This document shows, one piece after another, positions 45,415 through 58,038 of a DNA stretch of 64,000 nucleotides (the first letter of the stretch is position 1; each line of letters opens with the position of its first letter). The stretch is taken from assembly GCA_036346405.1 (NCBI GenBank), contig CM070566.1, forward strand, positions 50,347,268 through 50,411,267. The letters run 5' to 3'. Origin of the DNA: Phyllostachys edulis (Eukaryota; Streptophyta; Magnoliopsida; Poales; Poaceae). The notes beneath the pieces were generated by a model. That model searched no databases, had not been told where the DNA came from, and saw nothing but the letters and a program-made list of their open reading frames with translations. The position numbers and the translations under genes are program-made.

Positions 45415-45834
45415 GTAGGCGATGGTTTAACGCAGTACGCCAAGAGGTGACACCCACGGGAGGACGTGCGTAACGTGCACTCTGGTTTTCTCGCCGTCGC
45501 GGTCGATCGGCCGTGCGCGCGCGCGCGATGATGCACGCCCGTCGCCGCGCCGAAGGTGATGTCCACACGCACACCGCGTCCGTGGTTTTGGTTGGTTGCC
45601 TGTCCACGCGGGCTATGCGTGCGTCCACGGGCAGAAAGAAGAGAGAGAAGAACGAAACATATTTGGCTTCATAACGTTGTACACTCGTCAATCGTCACTG
45701 TTTCTGTTTGCTTCGACTTCTTTTCTTATCTGATTAATGAAGCAGGAAGGGGCCACGCTTATGACCCAGTTCAGGATTTTTTTTAATAATTTACTTTTAT
45801 TCGAAATTATAGAAATAATACTACCTCTTTTTTT

Positions 45835-46020
45835 TTGTCAGAAATAATCATTAGTCGTCGTACCGTTAGACGACTTATACCTAGTCGCCCAACCATTAGA
45901 CGACTGGACATAGTCGCCCAACGACAGAGCGCCAAGCGTTGGAGTCGCCCGGTAGTTGAACGTCGCCCAGTGGTTGAGCGACTTATATCAAGTCGCTCAA
46001 CCACTGAACGATTTTAAGTA
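45835..46020. repeat. Array of AGTCGCCCAACC-type repeats, left
   Basis: Repeated units with AGTCG(C/T)CCAACC(A/G)TTAGACGACTT in both orientations. Related units form the array at 49930-50250, so these probably mark the two sides of the MULE that contains the genes between them. Terminal repeats and a target duplication were not resolved. Confidence 0.6.
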
Positions 46021-46500
46021 GTAACAGTACTATTTAATAAATCCGATTGGAATAATTATGTGGGAATAAATGTTACATTTTGTAGGTATTACATTTAGCA
46101 AATCCTGTTTTAGGATGTAATTTTTTTGGAAATAAAAGGGTTATGACAAGGTTGGTTGGTTCGTTTGTGATTTTCTTAGAATTTCAATGGTACGAAATTT
46201 GTCAGACTGGCAATAATATTTTGTGATCGTTGTATGTTGTTGTAGTGCGCTAAATTTCTGAAGAATTTTGTGAGCACGATAGAGGTAGCAATGATTCGTA
46301 AGTACGAAGGTAAGTGATATTGCGATGTGCTAGAAAATTCATACACGGTGGAGAACTTTAAAGAAATGGTGCAACGATAACAACACGATAGTTGATCCGA
46401 CAAAGGGTTACATGGCAAGCAGGCTAACGAACTAAGAATGGTACATGCATGCCTTTAGGGAATTAGAAATACATGTAACATATAGACGAAGAGGGTCGGA
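46021..46500. other. MULE internal or terminal DNA, no gene
   Basis: AT-rich sequence downstream of the GRF-like gene with no ORF that can be supported. Confidence 0.35.
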
Positions 46501-47335
46501 CTACTGCGTGGACCAAGGCCATTTGCTCTTCCTTGCGAGCTCGACGTTGTACTCCTCGCCGGCCGCCTTAGCCTTGGCAGCTAATTCCCTCTTTTTCTCG
46601 CGCTCCCTGCGCCTGCACACCTCTAGATGGGTCTGCGTCTCCCGCCGGATACGTTGGTTGTGCTCTTCAGTGCGGCGCTCCTCCTCCCTCCTCTCACAGT
46701 CCCTGTTGGCATCCCACTCCTCGCAGTCGAGAGTCCACTGGTCGTGTGGGTGGATCTCTAGGTCGATCCACTTGCGATAGCCACATAGCGAATCCGGGGA
46801 CTACGGATAGACGAGAGAGGTTGTTAGTGCAGACTTTCAAAGAGAAATGGTAGGGGAATATACTACTACCTGTCCTTATCGGCTACCGATAGCGGTTCGT
46901 GTCCCAACGGCGGTCAGGATAGTCGCGGGAGTAGTGCTCGCAACCCTAGTAACGCATGTCTAGGCTGAGACGGTGCTTCGACTTGAAGAACTTGCATCTG
47001 TCCCTATACTAACAGAGGGGCGGCGTCTCCCCCTCGGGCGGGTGTTGTGGCGAATGCTCGGTTGGGATGTTCTGGTAGCGGTTGCTGCTATGGAGGGCGG
47101 CGTCATTGTGGGGAGGTGGCCTCCTGGCAAGCTCCCTTTGTTCCTCCTGGGCCGCATACTCCCTTTTCATTTCGCAGATCTCCTCTTAGTGCTTGTCCAT
47201 CTAAGCGAGATCGTGTTGAAGTCTGGATGCAGAAGAACCCGCCGTGGAAGGGGTAGTACTTATATCTTGAGCCAAGATCGCTGCGTACTGGCAATTGTAA
47301 TTCAGTTGAAGGAAATTCGCGTCCGCAAGGCAGCG
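46501..47335 (-). pseudogene. GRF-zinc-finger-like TE accessory protein, module I, broken
   Basis: Reading leftward from about 47335, one frame gives FLQLNYNCQYAAILAQD, a charged helix (EEICEMKREYAAQEEQREL), then a Cys/His region (RCKFFKSKH, CEHYSRDYPDRRWD). After a probable intron ending at 46801 it continues as SPDSLCGYRKWIDLEI and a long EERR-rich coiled coil to KSKWPWSTQ and TAG at 46501-46503. CGYRKWID after a Cys/His block is the GRF zinc-finger-like pattern of many plant TE proteins. Four in-frame stops interrupt it (after QHDLA, DKH, PPLC and DMRY). A DNA- or RNA-binding accessory role is inference. The intron junction phases do not fit exactly. Confidence 0.5.
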
Positions 47336-47344
47336 GTTCTGAGA

Positions 47345-47660
47345 AGACTCGTTGGGTCATGTCATCCTGAAAAGTTGACTCGTCGGGTCACATCGTCCTT
47401 AAAAGCCGACTCGTTAGGTCACGTCGTCCTGAAAAGCTGCCTCGTCGGGTCTCGTCGTCCTAAAAAGCTGCCTCATCGGGTCACGTCGTCCTGAAAAGCT
47501 GCCTTGTCGGGTCACGTCGTCCTAAAAAGCTGACTCGTTGAGTCACATCCTGCTTCACAGAGAGTGATCACGTCCTGCTTTGCAAAGAGTGGTCACATCC
47601 TGCTTTGCAAAGAGTGGTCACGTGGTGCGCTGCCGAGCGAGGTCATGTCGTGCATTGCAA
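47345..47660. repeat. Two tandem-repeat arrays, 31 bp and 25 bp
   Basis: About six copies of a 31-bp unit (core GTCACGTCGTCC...AAAAGCTGCC) are followed by about four copies of a 25-bp unit (core CACGTCCTGCTTTGCAAAG). They lie between the transposase 3' end and the 5' end of the GRF-like gene. Related units occur at 59270-59860 in module II. Confidence 0.8.
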
Positions 47661-47763
47661 TTAAGACAAGAGATTGACACTTGAAATAAAGTTAAAATTT
47701 GCAATTACGAAATAATTAGTTTCATAGTGCTTACAACAAGCAAAGTACTGACTGGAGTACAAG

Positions 47764-49500
47764 TTACAACATGTTGAAGTACAAGTCGGTGTTCCTACGT
47801 GCGGCAAACGCCTTGCAAGTTCTCGCAGTTTGGCCTTCTGGCGGCGGCGAATATAACGCTCTACCGCCGCTCGGCTTCCCTTCGTCCATATCGTTCCTAA
47901 TACGATGACTCTGCCGACGGCCCTCCCCCCTAAAACAGGTCAAAATCCGAAATCCAAGTTCTCTGTGCAATATCCAACATGGCGAAGTTGCCCACAATTC
48001 TGAAGCCTCTTAGCTCGCCGCACCACGCCTGCTGCACCCTTTCCTTCATAAATTACTCCGATATGAAGTTCGATGGGTCTATGTGGATGGTCCCACACGT
48101 GGCGAGGACATGAGAGCATGGCTTGTGAAGCTTTAGCTTATTGCATGTGCAGCTAGATTCATTCACATGGTCTCTAAGGCATACCTCGTGGATAACAAGA
48201 GATCGAGCCGTTCCAAATTCGGCTCTGTCTCGAAGGACCACGTCGAAATGATGCTCCGTATTGCCCATTACAAAGACCGTGTGTGACTAACCCATCTCGA
48301 TATTGGCCTGCATGTACGCTGTAATCTTCGAGTAGTATAGTGTATGTGGGTTAGCTACATGAAGTGCTGTATTTGCATGCCTTTTCATGAAATATCCGAT
48401 TCTACTGTGCAGAACGCCTTCCACGATGGCAACGAGAGGCTGAGAATGGAGGCCCCTAATAACCCAGTTGTACACCTCGGTAAGGTTAGTGGTCATTATA
48501 CCGTACCTTGCACCATCCGTGTCATGCAGCAAGGACCACTTCTCTAATGGCTCGGCCTCAATCCAATGGGAGAAGCACCCGATGTCCCTCGGGGTCTTCC
48601 ACGTCAAATGGGGAGGGTCGAGCTCCCGTAGTGGTGTGAGGCGTTCGGGTTGCGCCACCCCAGGAATGAGTGGACGCTTGTTTCTCTTGACGACATGCTT
48701 CCTGGTGTGCTCCTCCAACATCTCCCACAACAAATTAAATTTATACTACTAGTTCTGCATAGCAAGCCTCTTAAACAACTTCATCAACGGTTGTTGCCTG
48801 AACTGTTTGAAGAAGTTAGCCCCCAGATGGCGAATGCACCATCTGTTCCTCATGTCTGGCCAAGGGAATGGCTCATCGGGGTCTTGCTGAAGTTTTCAGA
48901 TGGCCTTCATTGTCCCGGGGTGGTGATCATGGATTATGCAGACATCAGGACGTGCATTGGGCTGAGCATGCACTGTGCGATACTCCTCTTCTGCCTCAGC
49001 AACATGGGTGACCGCCTCCTCTTCTGCCTCTGCAACAGCGGTCACCTCCTCCTCTTCTGCCTCCATAATATTGGCCACCGTGTCTTCTTCATGAACCACG
49101 CGCTGCACGCTCGAGCTGCTCCCACCAACCCGGCGATAGCCGTCGGCAGGGCCTCCGACGACTCCATTCGGACATGGTTGCACGAGTAACATATACTCGC
49201 AGCCACGTCACCTACAGCCTTCCAGAAATCCCTTCTATGCAATCGTGCGTATCATTCTGATCAACACCCACTGAATGTTCGTGGCAGATCAACTCTAAAG
49301 GCCATGTACGACGACACTGCACACCTCGGGGTCCAAGAAGAAGGTTCCGGTGAGCTAGCGTAGGACATCTCCGATTCGGGCATTCTCCATGTCTGGGTTA
49401 ACATACTGACTTGCTGGAAACCACTTAGGTCAACACCGAATGGACCTTCATGAACCGTACCAACACCGTAATACACTTTCAATCTTGTGGGCTCCGACAT
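47764..49500 (-). pseudogene. Mutator-like (MURA-type) transposase, module I, broken
   Basis: The start ATG at 49500 opens MSEPTRLKVYYGVGTVHEG, the N-terminal domain of plant MULE transposases. After decayed sequence, a single frame from about 48905 reads DMRNRWCIRHLGANFFKQF, WSLLHDTDGARYGIMTTNLT, SQPLVAIVEGVLHSR and YFMKRH. It ends in a SWIM zinc finger, SCTCNKLKLHKPCSHVLATC, near 48095-48160. The tail contains RQSHRIRNDMDE, also found at the right edge of the window. At least four to five in-frame stops fall in this frame (for example after TMKAI, AMQN and NIEMG), so no active enzyme is made. The DDE core between 48905 and 49260 is hard to read. Confidence 0.72.
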
Positions 49501-49654
49501 GACTTATTTATCACTGCAAATATTTCAAACATTGCAACCAGCGATTTCTCAACATACATTCTCCAAATACGCGCTAAACCAACAAGTACCTACACGTCAC
49601 CTACATTCGGCTGAGAAGAAGAACAAACAAGACTAGTACCTTCACGTGGAGACC

Positions 49655-49905
49655 TTCGTCTTTCTCTTTCATGTCCCGAGCTCCTCTCCTCCCTTATCCA
49701 CCTCTCCCGAACTCCTCTCCTCCCCTTTTGTACCTCTCCCAAGCTCCTCTCCTCCCCTTCTCTCCCTTTCTCCCTTTCTCGAGCTCCTCTGCTCTCTGCT
49801 TCTCCCTCTCCCTACCTTCTCCCCCTCTTCACTCCCCCTATCCTTCTATCCCTTCCCTTTTCTCCTCTCCCGATCTGCTCTCGTTGTCTGCCGAGAGAAA
49901 TAGCG
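49655..49905. repeat. Pyrimidine-rich tract upstream of the transposase
   Basis: CTCCTCTCC-type repeats (GA-rich on the minus strand) lie just before the transposase start, as expected of a GA-rich 5' leader. A similar but shorter tract (53865-53930) precedes the PMD gene. Confidence 0.5.
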
Positions 49906-49929
49906 AAAGACATCATGACTAGACCGGGT

Positions 49930-50250
49930 CTGGCTTTGTATACAACCGTCTAGTCGTTCAACCATTGGATGACTTGGTAGCAAGTAGTGAGCCAACGGTT
50001 GAGCGACACGTCGACTCAACCATTGGACGACTTGGTAGCAAGTATTGGCCCAAAGGTTTAGCGATACGTCGACTAGTCGCGCAACCGTTGGACGACTTGG
50101 CAGACTAGTCGCTCAACCGTTGGACGACTTGATAGCAAGTACTGGTCCAACGGTTTAGCGACACGTCGAGTCGCAAAACCATTAGACGACTTGGCATCTA
50201 GTAGTGGGCCATTTTTTGCTGCCAAGTTGTCCAACGGTTCAGCGACTAGG
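49930..50250. repeat. Array of TCGCTCAACCGTTGGACGACTT-type repeats, right
   Basis: About seven units with CAACC(A/G)TTGGACGACTTGG and inverted CCAACGGTT.AGCGAC. The same word family as 45835-46020. It lies upstream of the transposase leader and probably belongs to the MULE's subterminal or promoter region. Confidence 0.65.
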
Positions 50251-50389
50251 GTATGAACGATTGGTAAGTAATCTATGAATGAGTTACAGTACAATGCAAG
50301 AGAGAATGCATAGACAACCATGTTATAGTAACTACAAAGTAGAATACGTAAACACATAATACAAGTACACAGAGCACAACGAAGACCCC

Positions 50390-53110
50390 CTACTGGCCAC
50401 TCGCTATGCCACCCGCAACACATCCTCCGTCGTCGCCACGTCCCACACCCATCGCGCCACGCGATGCCCCTACTTGGGCTTCCGGCCTTGGGTGCGGGCC
50501 GGGGCGAGACAGAAAGGTGCCGAGCCTGTTGACCCGTGCTCCCAAGGCCTCAGGGGTCGACTCCACCTGTGCCCGCGTGCTCGCTGGGGGCCCGCTAAGC
50601 TGCGACCCAGAAAGAACCTCAACGGGTGCGGGCTCAACTGCTCCCCTGATCTCCCTGGGGTAATCTGCGAAGAAGGCGTCCACGGTCTCGTGGGCGTCGT
50701 CGTGCGGGGAGAGCTCAACTCCCGGCTAGAGCTGGTAACCTGCAGGACAAATAATGTTAATCCCTACAATATCTCGACGATCATAAACATGAGGAGAGAA
50801 AATGTACCTTTGTCGGGGGCCATGGTGCGCACGAAAGAGTCATACCCGCCGTACTATCTATACGGATCGGGGAAGAAAGGATACTGCGGTGGCGGTGTGT
50901 ACCCACATGCCCACTGGACCTCCACTGCCAAGGTGCGGCGAGAACGCGTCTGCGTGCCCTTCCGAAACCTCTGGTAGGGTCAGGGATGTGCCGACCTCAG
51001 CGTATGCATCGACGTGGTCACCTCTTGGACCGTCCTGCACGACGTCAGGGTTACGGCACGCCTCGCCCCACTATAGACCCCGACAGACAAACTGCAGTAG
51101 CTCATCGCGCATCACCTCCGCACCATGGGTGACCTTGTCCAGGATCGACTGGGAGTCCCTGGCCATCCCAACGTTGATGTCCGTCTACAAGGAGTACATG
51201 AAAGCGTCAAACTTGTAATTGAGGTAACCGTACTCAGACATTTTAAAACACGATAGTACGTACCACGAGGTACACGTTCCGCGCGAAGTGTCTAGGGTAC
51301 GTGTCGATTGGGTCTTTGATGCGGCGAGGTCGACGACATGCACCAGCCTGGTGCATGTCTACGGGGCGTACCAACGTAGATACTCATCGTACACGCTGGG
51401 ATCGTACGGGGCATGCTCCTGCACGCAGTCCTCGAGGGCGTTCACCCACTGTGCCACCCACAGCTCCATCTTGGCCGCCCACTGTGTCCTGGTGCCACCC
51501 CTCCTACTATGCCTATGAAATGTACCACAACAATTAGAAGCCGTCGTAACAGAACTGGCAAAAAAATATACGAGCATGTGTTGTGTGTGTGTAACTCACG
51601 TGTGGGTCGAGTCAGACACCCTCGTCCCGACGGGAAATGGAAAAACCTAGCGAAGGCTGAACTGACGCATCACCCTGTGCACCGTGTAGTCCTCGACGAA
51701 CACGTCAAAGATGAGCTTCTTTTGCGTCCGCTAATACGCCCGGTCACGCCAACACAGTGAGGACAGCCCCCCGGGAGAACCGTCTTCCGTCTGCTAATCA
51801 GAGTACGGCTCCCAGCGCACATCATCAGCGATGAGGCGGTCCAGCTGCTCCACGAAGTGTTCGTACCTGCGTGCGACTGCTGCGTGTGCATCTTGTGCTC
51901 GTGAGCGAGCGGTGGTTATAAAGGATGACCCGTGTCTGGTGAAGTAATGATAGAGGGAAGTACGTATCCATCTACGACACCAAAGGGACCCTACGGTCGA
52001 CCGGTCCACCGCGTCCCCATGGTACATGTCCATGCCGTACGGACTAGAGTCTACCAGTATAGGCCATCTGAGGGAGAAGCGCTCGAACGACCATAGCTGC
52101 AGCAGGAGGGGGCAGCCTGTGAGGATAGATGCCAGCTTCGTCCTCTGACGCGCATCGCACATCTTTGCGATGCGTCGCGGCAATCTGGTGATCCCGGTGG
52201 CGTGCACCTCTTCACCGTCGGCGATGGCCCTCGCGTACCCCACAAGGCGGGCGTCGATGGATTCACCGTGGCTGCTGGTAAATAGTACCCAGCCGAAGAG
52301 CCACAGTAGGTACGCCTTGAGGTGCTGCGACACCTGGTTGTCGGTGGGCTCTGGGACCATCCACTCGACCTACACACAAACGAATAATTAGTAAGCCCAT
52401 TATATGGCTAGGATAGTGCATCGCTAAACATAGAAAATAGGTAGCATATGTATTCGGAACTGTGAAAGCCACCGCAAGGGCGGGCCATGCCGTTGTCGCT
52501 CCTGGAAGTTGTAGTACAGTGGCGCGGCCTCCACCGCAAGAACCCCTGAAACACCTTGCAGGCGTCGCACCAGTTAATGAGCGCGTCCGTTTGGAAGGCG
52601 AGGGCTCCCGCGATAAGCGAAGCAATGACATGACATCCTGTAGAGTGGGGGCCATCTCCCTAAATGGAAGGTGGAAGGTGTGAGTCTCGAGCCGCCACCG
52701 GTCTACCAGGGCTGTCAAGAGCGACCGGTCGAATGGGAACCGTTGTGACCGCTCCGAACCGGCCTGGACCTCCCCGTCGTCATCGACCAGAGTGTTGTCC
52801 TCTTTGGTGGCCTCCACCATCCGCTCGATAGGTAGAAGACCGGCATAGCTCAGCCTACAAAGCACGAAGAAGTAACTACATAGTGGACATATGACACAAA
52901 GAAGTGGCACAGCTTGCGGACAAACCTGTCTACCCAGCGTAGGTCCAATCTCCAAGCCCGTCGGGGTGTCCACGTACGAACCACACCCAAGTCAGTCGCG
53001 TCGTCCACGCGAACCGGATACGGGACACGACGGCTCGTCGCGGTCTTTGCCGTCGACCGGTAGTCGGCGGGGATTGAAATTCGATCCGAACCACTAGGGT
53101 CGTGAGCCAT
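50390..53110 (-). pseudogene. Plant mobile domain (PMD, MAIN-like) protein, module I
   Basis: ATG at 53110. Exon 1 is 52926-53110 and exon 2 starts at 52854; this GT-AG junction keeps frame. Marks in order: RRAWRLDLRWVDR, LSYAGLLPIERMVEA, SLLTALVDRWRLETHTFHLP, then after frame slips EPTDNQVSQHLKAYLLWLFG, ILTGCPLLLQLWSFERF and HFVEQLDRLIADDVRWEPYS. A C-terminal exon-like part follows (VNALEDCVQEHAPYD near 51430, then 50390-50683). These are the signature blocks of PMD proteins, known from MAIN/MAIL1 silencing factors and from transposons. At least two frame slips in exon 2 (about 52480-52620) suggest decay. The role in the element is unknown. Confidence 0.68.
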
Positions 53111-56100
53111 ACCTGCAAATCAATTTCCAGTTAGCAATTACGACACAATTAGTGGGTTCAATTACTTATAGCGTAGCTCCGAAAATTCTGAGAATTAAGT
53201 TGCATTCTTGCATAAGTCTAGTGATTTTTTGTTCATTACCTACCATGCTTTCGAAAGTAACCGACCATGATTTTATATGCAAACCTACGACTACGCTATT
53301 TACAACTATTAATAATATGCATGGACCCTGTCCAGGTGGGTTGTCCGGTATACATGGGCACCACCATTTCCCAACAAAACATTATGTAATGACTACAAAG
53401 TTTTTAATAATATGTTCACAAATAATTATAACTTATTAACCGATGTTACCAATTTTATCATCAACCCTCCATAAAATTAAGTTGTTTTCGCAACTAAATG
53501 TATGAAGCAGTCGCTCGATTGGGAAAAAACCGCAACTAATTATATATAAACATTAAGTATCATCTGAATACAATATTTACAATGCATCGTTTACCCAACC
53601 CTAACATTCGTTTAGCTGATAATTACTTAATAGCCTAATCTTTACCATCACTGCTACACCCCCACACAAATTTTCTAGCTTCGCCACTGATAATATGACA
53701 CTACACAGTACACATCTAAATTTTTTCTAATTAACCTACCATAATTTCATTTGCTAACAATATGTCAATACACATTATGTTGCTTGCTAACCTACCATCG
53801 TTTCAAAAATGCACGCATACAAAATAATACTAGAGACTCACTGTCGTCGTCGTCAATGCGAAGACACTTTCTTTCCCTCTTTCCCTCTTCCTCTCCTCTC
53901 TTTTCCTCTCTTTCTCTCCTCTCGGCGTCGCTGTTTGGAAAAAAAAATGTCGATTGTTTCACGAGCGGCCGCGCGCGCGATATATAACCGCCCCTAGTCG
54001 CCCAATTATGGTCATGATGCGTCCGGTCAGGGAGACAATTGTTGTTAGTGAAATACCAACTGATCGCTGGTTGGTGTCAATGGGAGACAAAACTGTGTAG
54101 TAGTTATTGCTAATGACCTAGGGCTGAAAAGCATCATGTGGTTTGAAGCAGATAAAGCACGTGTCTCATTCATCACACGGAAGGAATATACTTGGAATCG
54201 GGTCCAAGTACAAGTCCAAAGACTTTTCGAGCAGTTATCTCGTCAAACAAGAGGTACAGTGCCTCTCCGATTGGGGTACTCGTAGAACAACCTCTGGGAT
54301 GTTTACGACCACAGGGGTCGTTAACCACGGAGGTTACGACCATAAAGGCTATGTGGTCATTAATTAAATGTCATAGCAATATTTAGGAATTTAATCCTCA
54401 TCACACATCTCATTTACTACATCACAAGGGTTCTATCAATGATCGTCACACTATTCGGAAACCACTCTTATTCTACTACTTCTACATATAATCATTGGGC
54501 AACCAAGGATCTAGCATAAACACAAGATTTATATCACGAAATCAATTCATTCCCCAATGCTCCTCAATTAACTTGCAACCCAAGATCCCACAACATCATA
54601 TACTTGACCATTACTAACCAATTGTCACTATAAACTCCATAAGGTTTTGTAAAACAAATCGATTATTCCTTTCTCAAAAGAAGAGAAAATTAAAAATAAT
54701 TTTCAGCATACAGAAAAACATTTATCACTAACAGTAAACACAAGGCCAGGAAAAATAGTCAAATAGCAATGATTTTGAAAAAACAAAAGACGAGATCAGA
54801 GTTGAGGGTACAAGTCCCACAGGAAGAGAATGTATTGCTTTTGAAACTCGAGAAACTCTTATGTGGCAAAACAATATGATTAAGGATGCTTCAATAAGTT
54901 ACAAGTAACAAAACTTGACTCTAACATTAAATACTTGTACTACACTCTTTCCTTTAACAAAGAAAACAACTTTCTTTGATTACAGCATCACCTTGTCAAC
55001 TCCAACAAGAAGAGATTTGAAGACCAAAACACATGAATCACTTAAGAACCATTAAAACCTTTCAACACGTCACTTTTCTCCAAAATAATTTCAGCTACTA
55101 CATAAATCATGAGGTCCAAAAGATCACGAACGCAAAACTCGAAACATTTTAATTTAATCAATGTCACGAAAGTGATCAAATTATTTTACTTATAAAATGT
55201 TCAACGTTATCATCACAACCCTTTACTGACAACCTTACTAACAACAAAATAATACACTCTTAGCAAGAATCATCATAGCCTACTACCCCATCATAAAACT
55301 CTCTAAAGACACAATAAACTATTTCATAATATTTTTTTGTTATCTCAATAAGATTGCAATAATCATCTTGTTATAGAGAAAATCCAGTGTACAAACCACA
55401 ATGTTGAAGCAAAACTCTTTTAACAAAGATATACTATAGTATGACAATTTAGCAAGGCACACTAATATAGATAACTTATTGATTTTATCCATTCAACTAT
55501 TAGTGAGGCTCAACGACAAACTAAGTGCACACTAGTTTGCACTCTAAATATTACCATTAATAATGGATGATTGTATTAATCATGAAAGCATTTATGGTTG
55601 TACAACTATTTGTAATCACACAAGCATATATAAACATAGATTTCAATGTTCCACCTTATGTTTGGAAACTAGAGTAAAATATTATTAAAGATTTAATAGC
55701 ATAATCTATAATAAGACAATATTTCACAAAACGATACATCAATATTTAGCTAGTCACTTATACCTGTTTTAATCATTTTAGCATGTCAAGAATTTGGTAA
55801 ATTTAGCATTTATATAAGATAATCAAATAGCCAAATAGAAGCCAAATTCAGGATTAATATCTATTATGGCAATAATCTAGCACCTCTTTGACTTAACCAC
55901 TCCGAACGATAGGGTTAACCAAAGAGAACAATTAATCAAGTTTATCTCACAAGTTTAGCAAATTAAACAATTCTAATGATTTAATCTAGTTCATCAATGA
56001 TCCACACTTCTTAGTTACCCTATTGATTTCAATTAGGAATAGATATACTCTTAATCACAATTCATTACACAACTATTACAATGCAGCAATAGATTAATCA

Positions 56101-57327
56101 ACGACACTACTAAGTACATCATTCAAGATTAATTGTGAATCACGCTACTGACCCGACTTGATAACTCATACTATATCAATTAATTTCTATTATTACAACC
56201 TCACACTTAAGCATAACAAGACACCACAAAAGGTTTTTTTTTAACACTTCTTGTCATAAAAGTGAGGCATTAAACGTAATCACTTAAATTAATCCAAAAG
56301 AAATACGTACGGTCACAACTTTACATGATAAAAATCATGCAAATGATTATTTCCGTTATTCAAAATACCAAGCGAAACACACGAGTCATGTTTCCCAACA
56401 AGAAAGACAGAAGTTCCCCAAAAAGATCAACCTTGCAAATCAACAACGTTTACAAGTAGCAAAACAACTCGTCAGTTGAAAAAACAATGATTGCTTTCTG
56501 GAACTAATAAAGACCAATGGAAACACACCAACTGCATTGTAACCAAGTGTGTTATGTACGAAGATAAAATATCATAAATATCTTGTCATTACGTAAGTGA
56601 CGATGATATCCGAATCCGATCGAATCGAGTAGGTATTCGATTCGTATCCGTTACAACATTCGATTTGCATTTGTATTCAACAATATTTGAATTCATATTC
56701 GTATTCGTTTAGAAAATACAAATACAAATATGGAAAGACCACTGTATGATTTGCATTCCAATCGTTGACACCCTAACGATGAGTGCTCGACCGGCTGGGC
56801 CAGATGCGGATCAACTGCCAGTACCAAAGGGCTAGGAGACAGGCAAGAGATTTGAGCTGCTTGGTGACGAAGCGAACATTTGTTGCACAATTCTTGGTTT
56901 TCCTTTCCATTTTCTTTTGGCACAATTATTGCTTGAGAATTGGGATTTGGGGTGTTCGTAAGATCATGATACAAACAGGTCATATGTACAATCTGCAATG
57001 AGGAAAAAACAAAGTGAAAGGTCTGAAATTATTCGTTACAGGCTTGCATGTATAACTGCACTTGCGTGCACACTGGTACGTTACAATCTTGTAGTGATTC
57101 TTCGTACCGTGGTACAAATTGCATCGCTTTCAAACAGTACGGTGTATAGTACTTGAACGCAGTGCCTAGTTGCCTACATTACCATACGCGTGGCTGTGGG
57201 ATCCAGATAGACGCAGATCAGCGCCGTCGGATCGATCCCGGCCATCTTAGTTAGCGGCCACCACCGTCTCCCGCGCCAGTCTTCTCCACGTTGGCCGCCG
57301 GCGCCGCCTTCTCATCGGCAACGGCGT
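53111..57327. other. PMD promoter side, then a long AT-rich stretch without genes
   Basis: A TATATA at about 53980 (minus strand) and the pyrimidine-rich tract at 53865-53930 could be the promoter and leader of the PMD gene; AGTCGCCCAA at 53996 echoes the MULE arrays. From 54400 to 56590 the DNA is strongly AT-rich with no ORF above chance. At 56600-56720 ATTCG / CGAAT words repeat, as in termini of some hAT-type elements. On the minus strand at 57250-57330 a possible C-terminal coding piece (AVADEKAAPAANVEKTGAGD, then a stop) is noted in the findings. Confidence 0.4.
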
Positions 57328-57800
57328 TGTTGATGTTAATCTTGTTGAGTTAGCTTCAGTCGTGTGTTTTGCTTCAGCTCAGTTTTTACATTCTGTCAGA
57401 ATAACCGAACTGAACTTCATTCAGTTTGTAGTCTCTGAAGTTCGAAGAATGTGCAGAACTTCAGATCGTGTGGGATCGTGTCTTACAAGTATTGTTGGTC
57501 CATGATCCGAAATGTCAGGATCATGGCCGAGTCTTAGATTGTGTAGTGGCTAAGAATCCGGACTAGAAGTAACCAGTCTGCGCGTGTGTGCATATTTTGC
57601 GTTTTGTCTGCTGTCGTATTTTTGTCAGACAATTGTAGCCATATGAAGTCTGAAATAACAAAGTGCAGAAAACCCGGTGCAAGTAGTTAGCACCACAAAG
57701 TCTCCTGTTTGTTGTCTTCGTTCTGAACTCTGGTGAAATCATCTCGCCGTGAGTGTGTCCACTAGTCACGTGTGTTGTGGGAGAGCAATATGGGCCAACA
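57328..57800 (+). repeat. LTR of a third copia (473 bp)
   Basis: Starts TGTTGATG, ends GGCCAACA, and is followed two bases later by a primer site, TGGTATCAGAACC, at 57803. The short LTR differs from the sirevirus LTRs, so this is another copia lineage. The right LTR is not in the window. Confidence 0.65.
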
Positions 57801-57827
57801 TTTGGTATCAGAACCGAGGGGAGTGCA

Positions 57828-58038
57828 TGCCAAAGATTATGCCGAGGAGCAGCGAACTCTCTGACACCGCCGGCTCCGGCGATTACAGTGTAGCGCGTGG
57901 CTAGCCGAGAGGAGAGTGGTGGCGTATCACTCAAGTATCCAATGCTCTCGAGAACCAACTACGCTGCGTGGGCGATGAAGATACGGGCGTATATGTGTGC
58001 TCAGGGTGTATGGGATGCCGTCGAGCCCACAGACCCTG
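57828..58038 (+). pseudogene. Gag start of the third copia, truncated
   Basis: After a short leader, a frame reading YPMLSRTNYAAWAMKIRAYM then AQGVWDAVEPTDP shows the N-terminal copia gag pattern. The ATG at 57828 lies in a different frame and stops after 25 codons, so at least one frame slip exists. The gag stops where the next LTR begins. Confidence 0.65.

Noticed and set aside
56590..56760. hAT-like terminus with ATTCG words
   Set aside because: Suggestive composition only; no opposite end or 8-bp duplication could be found.
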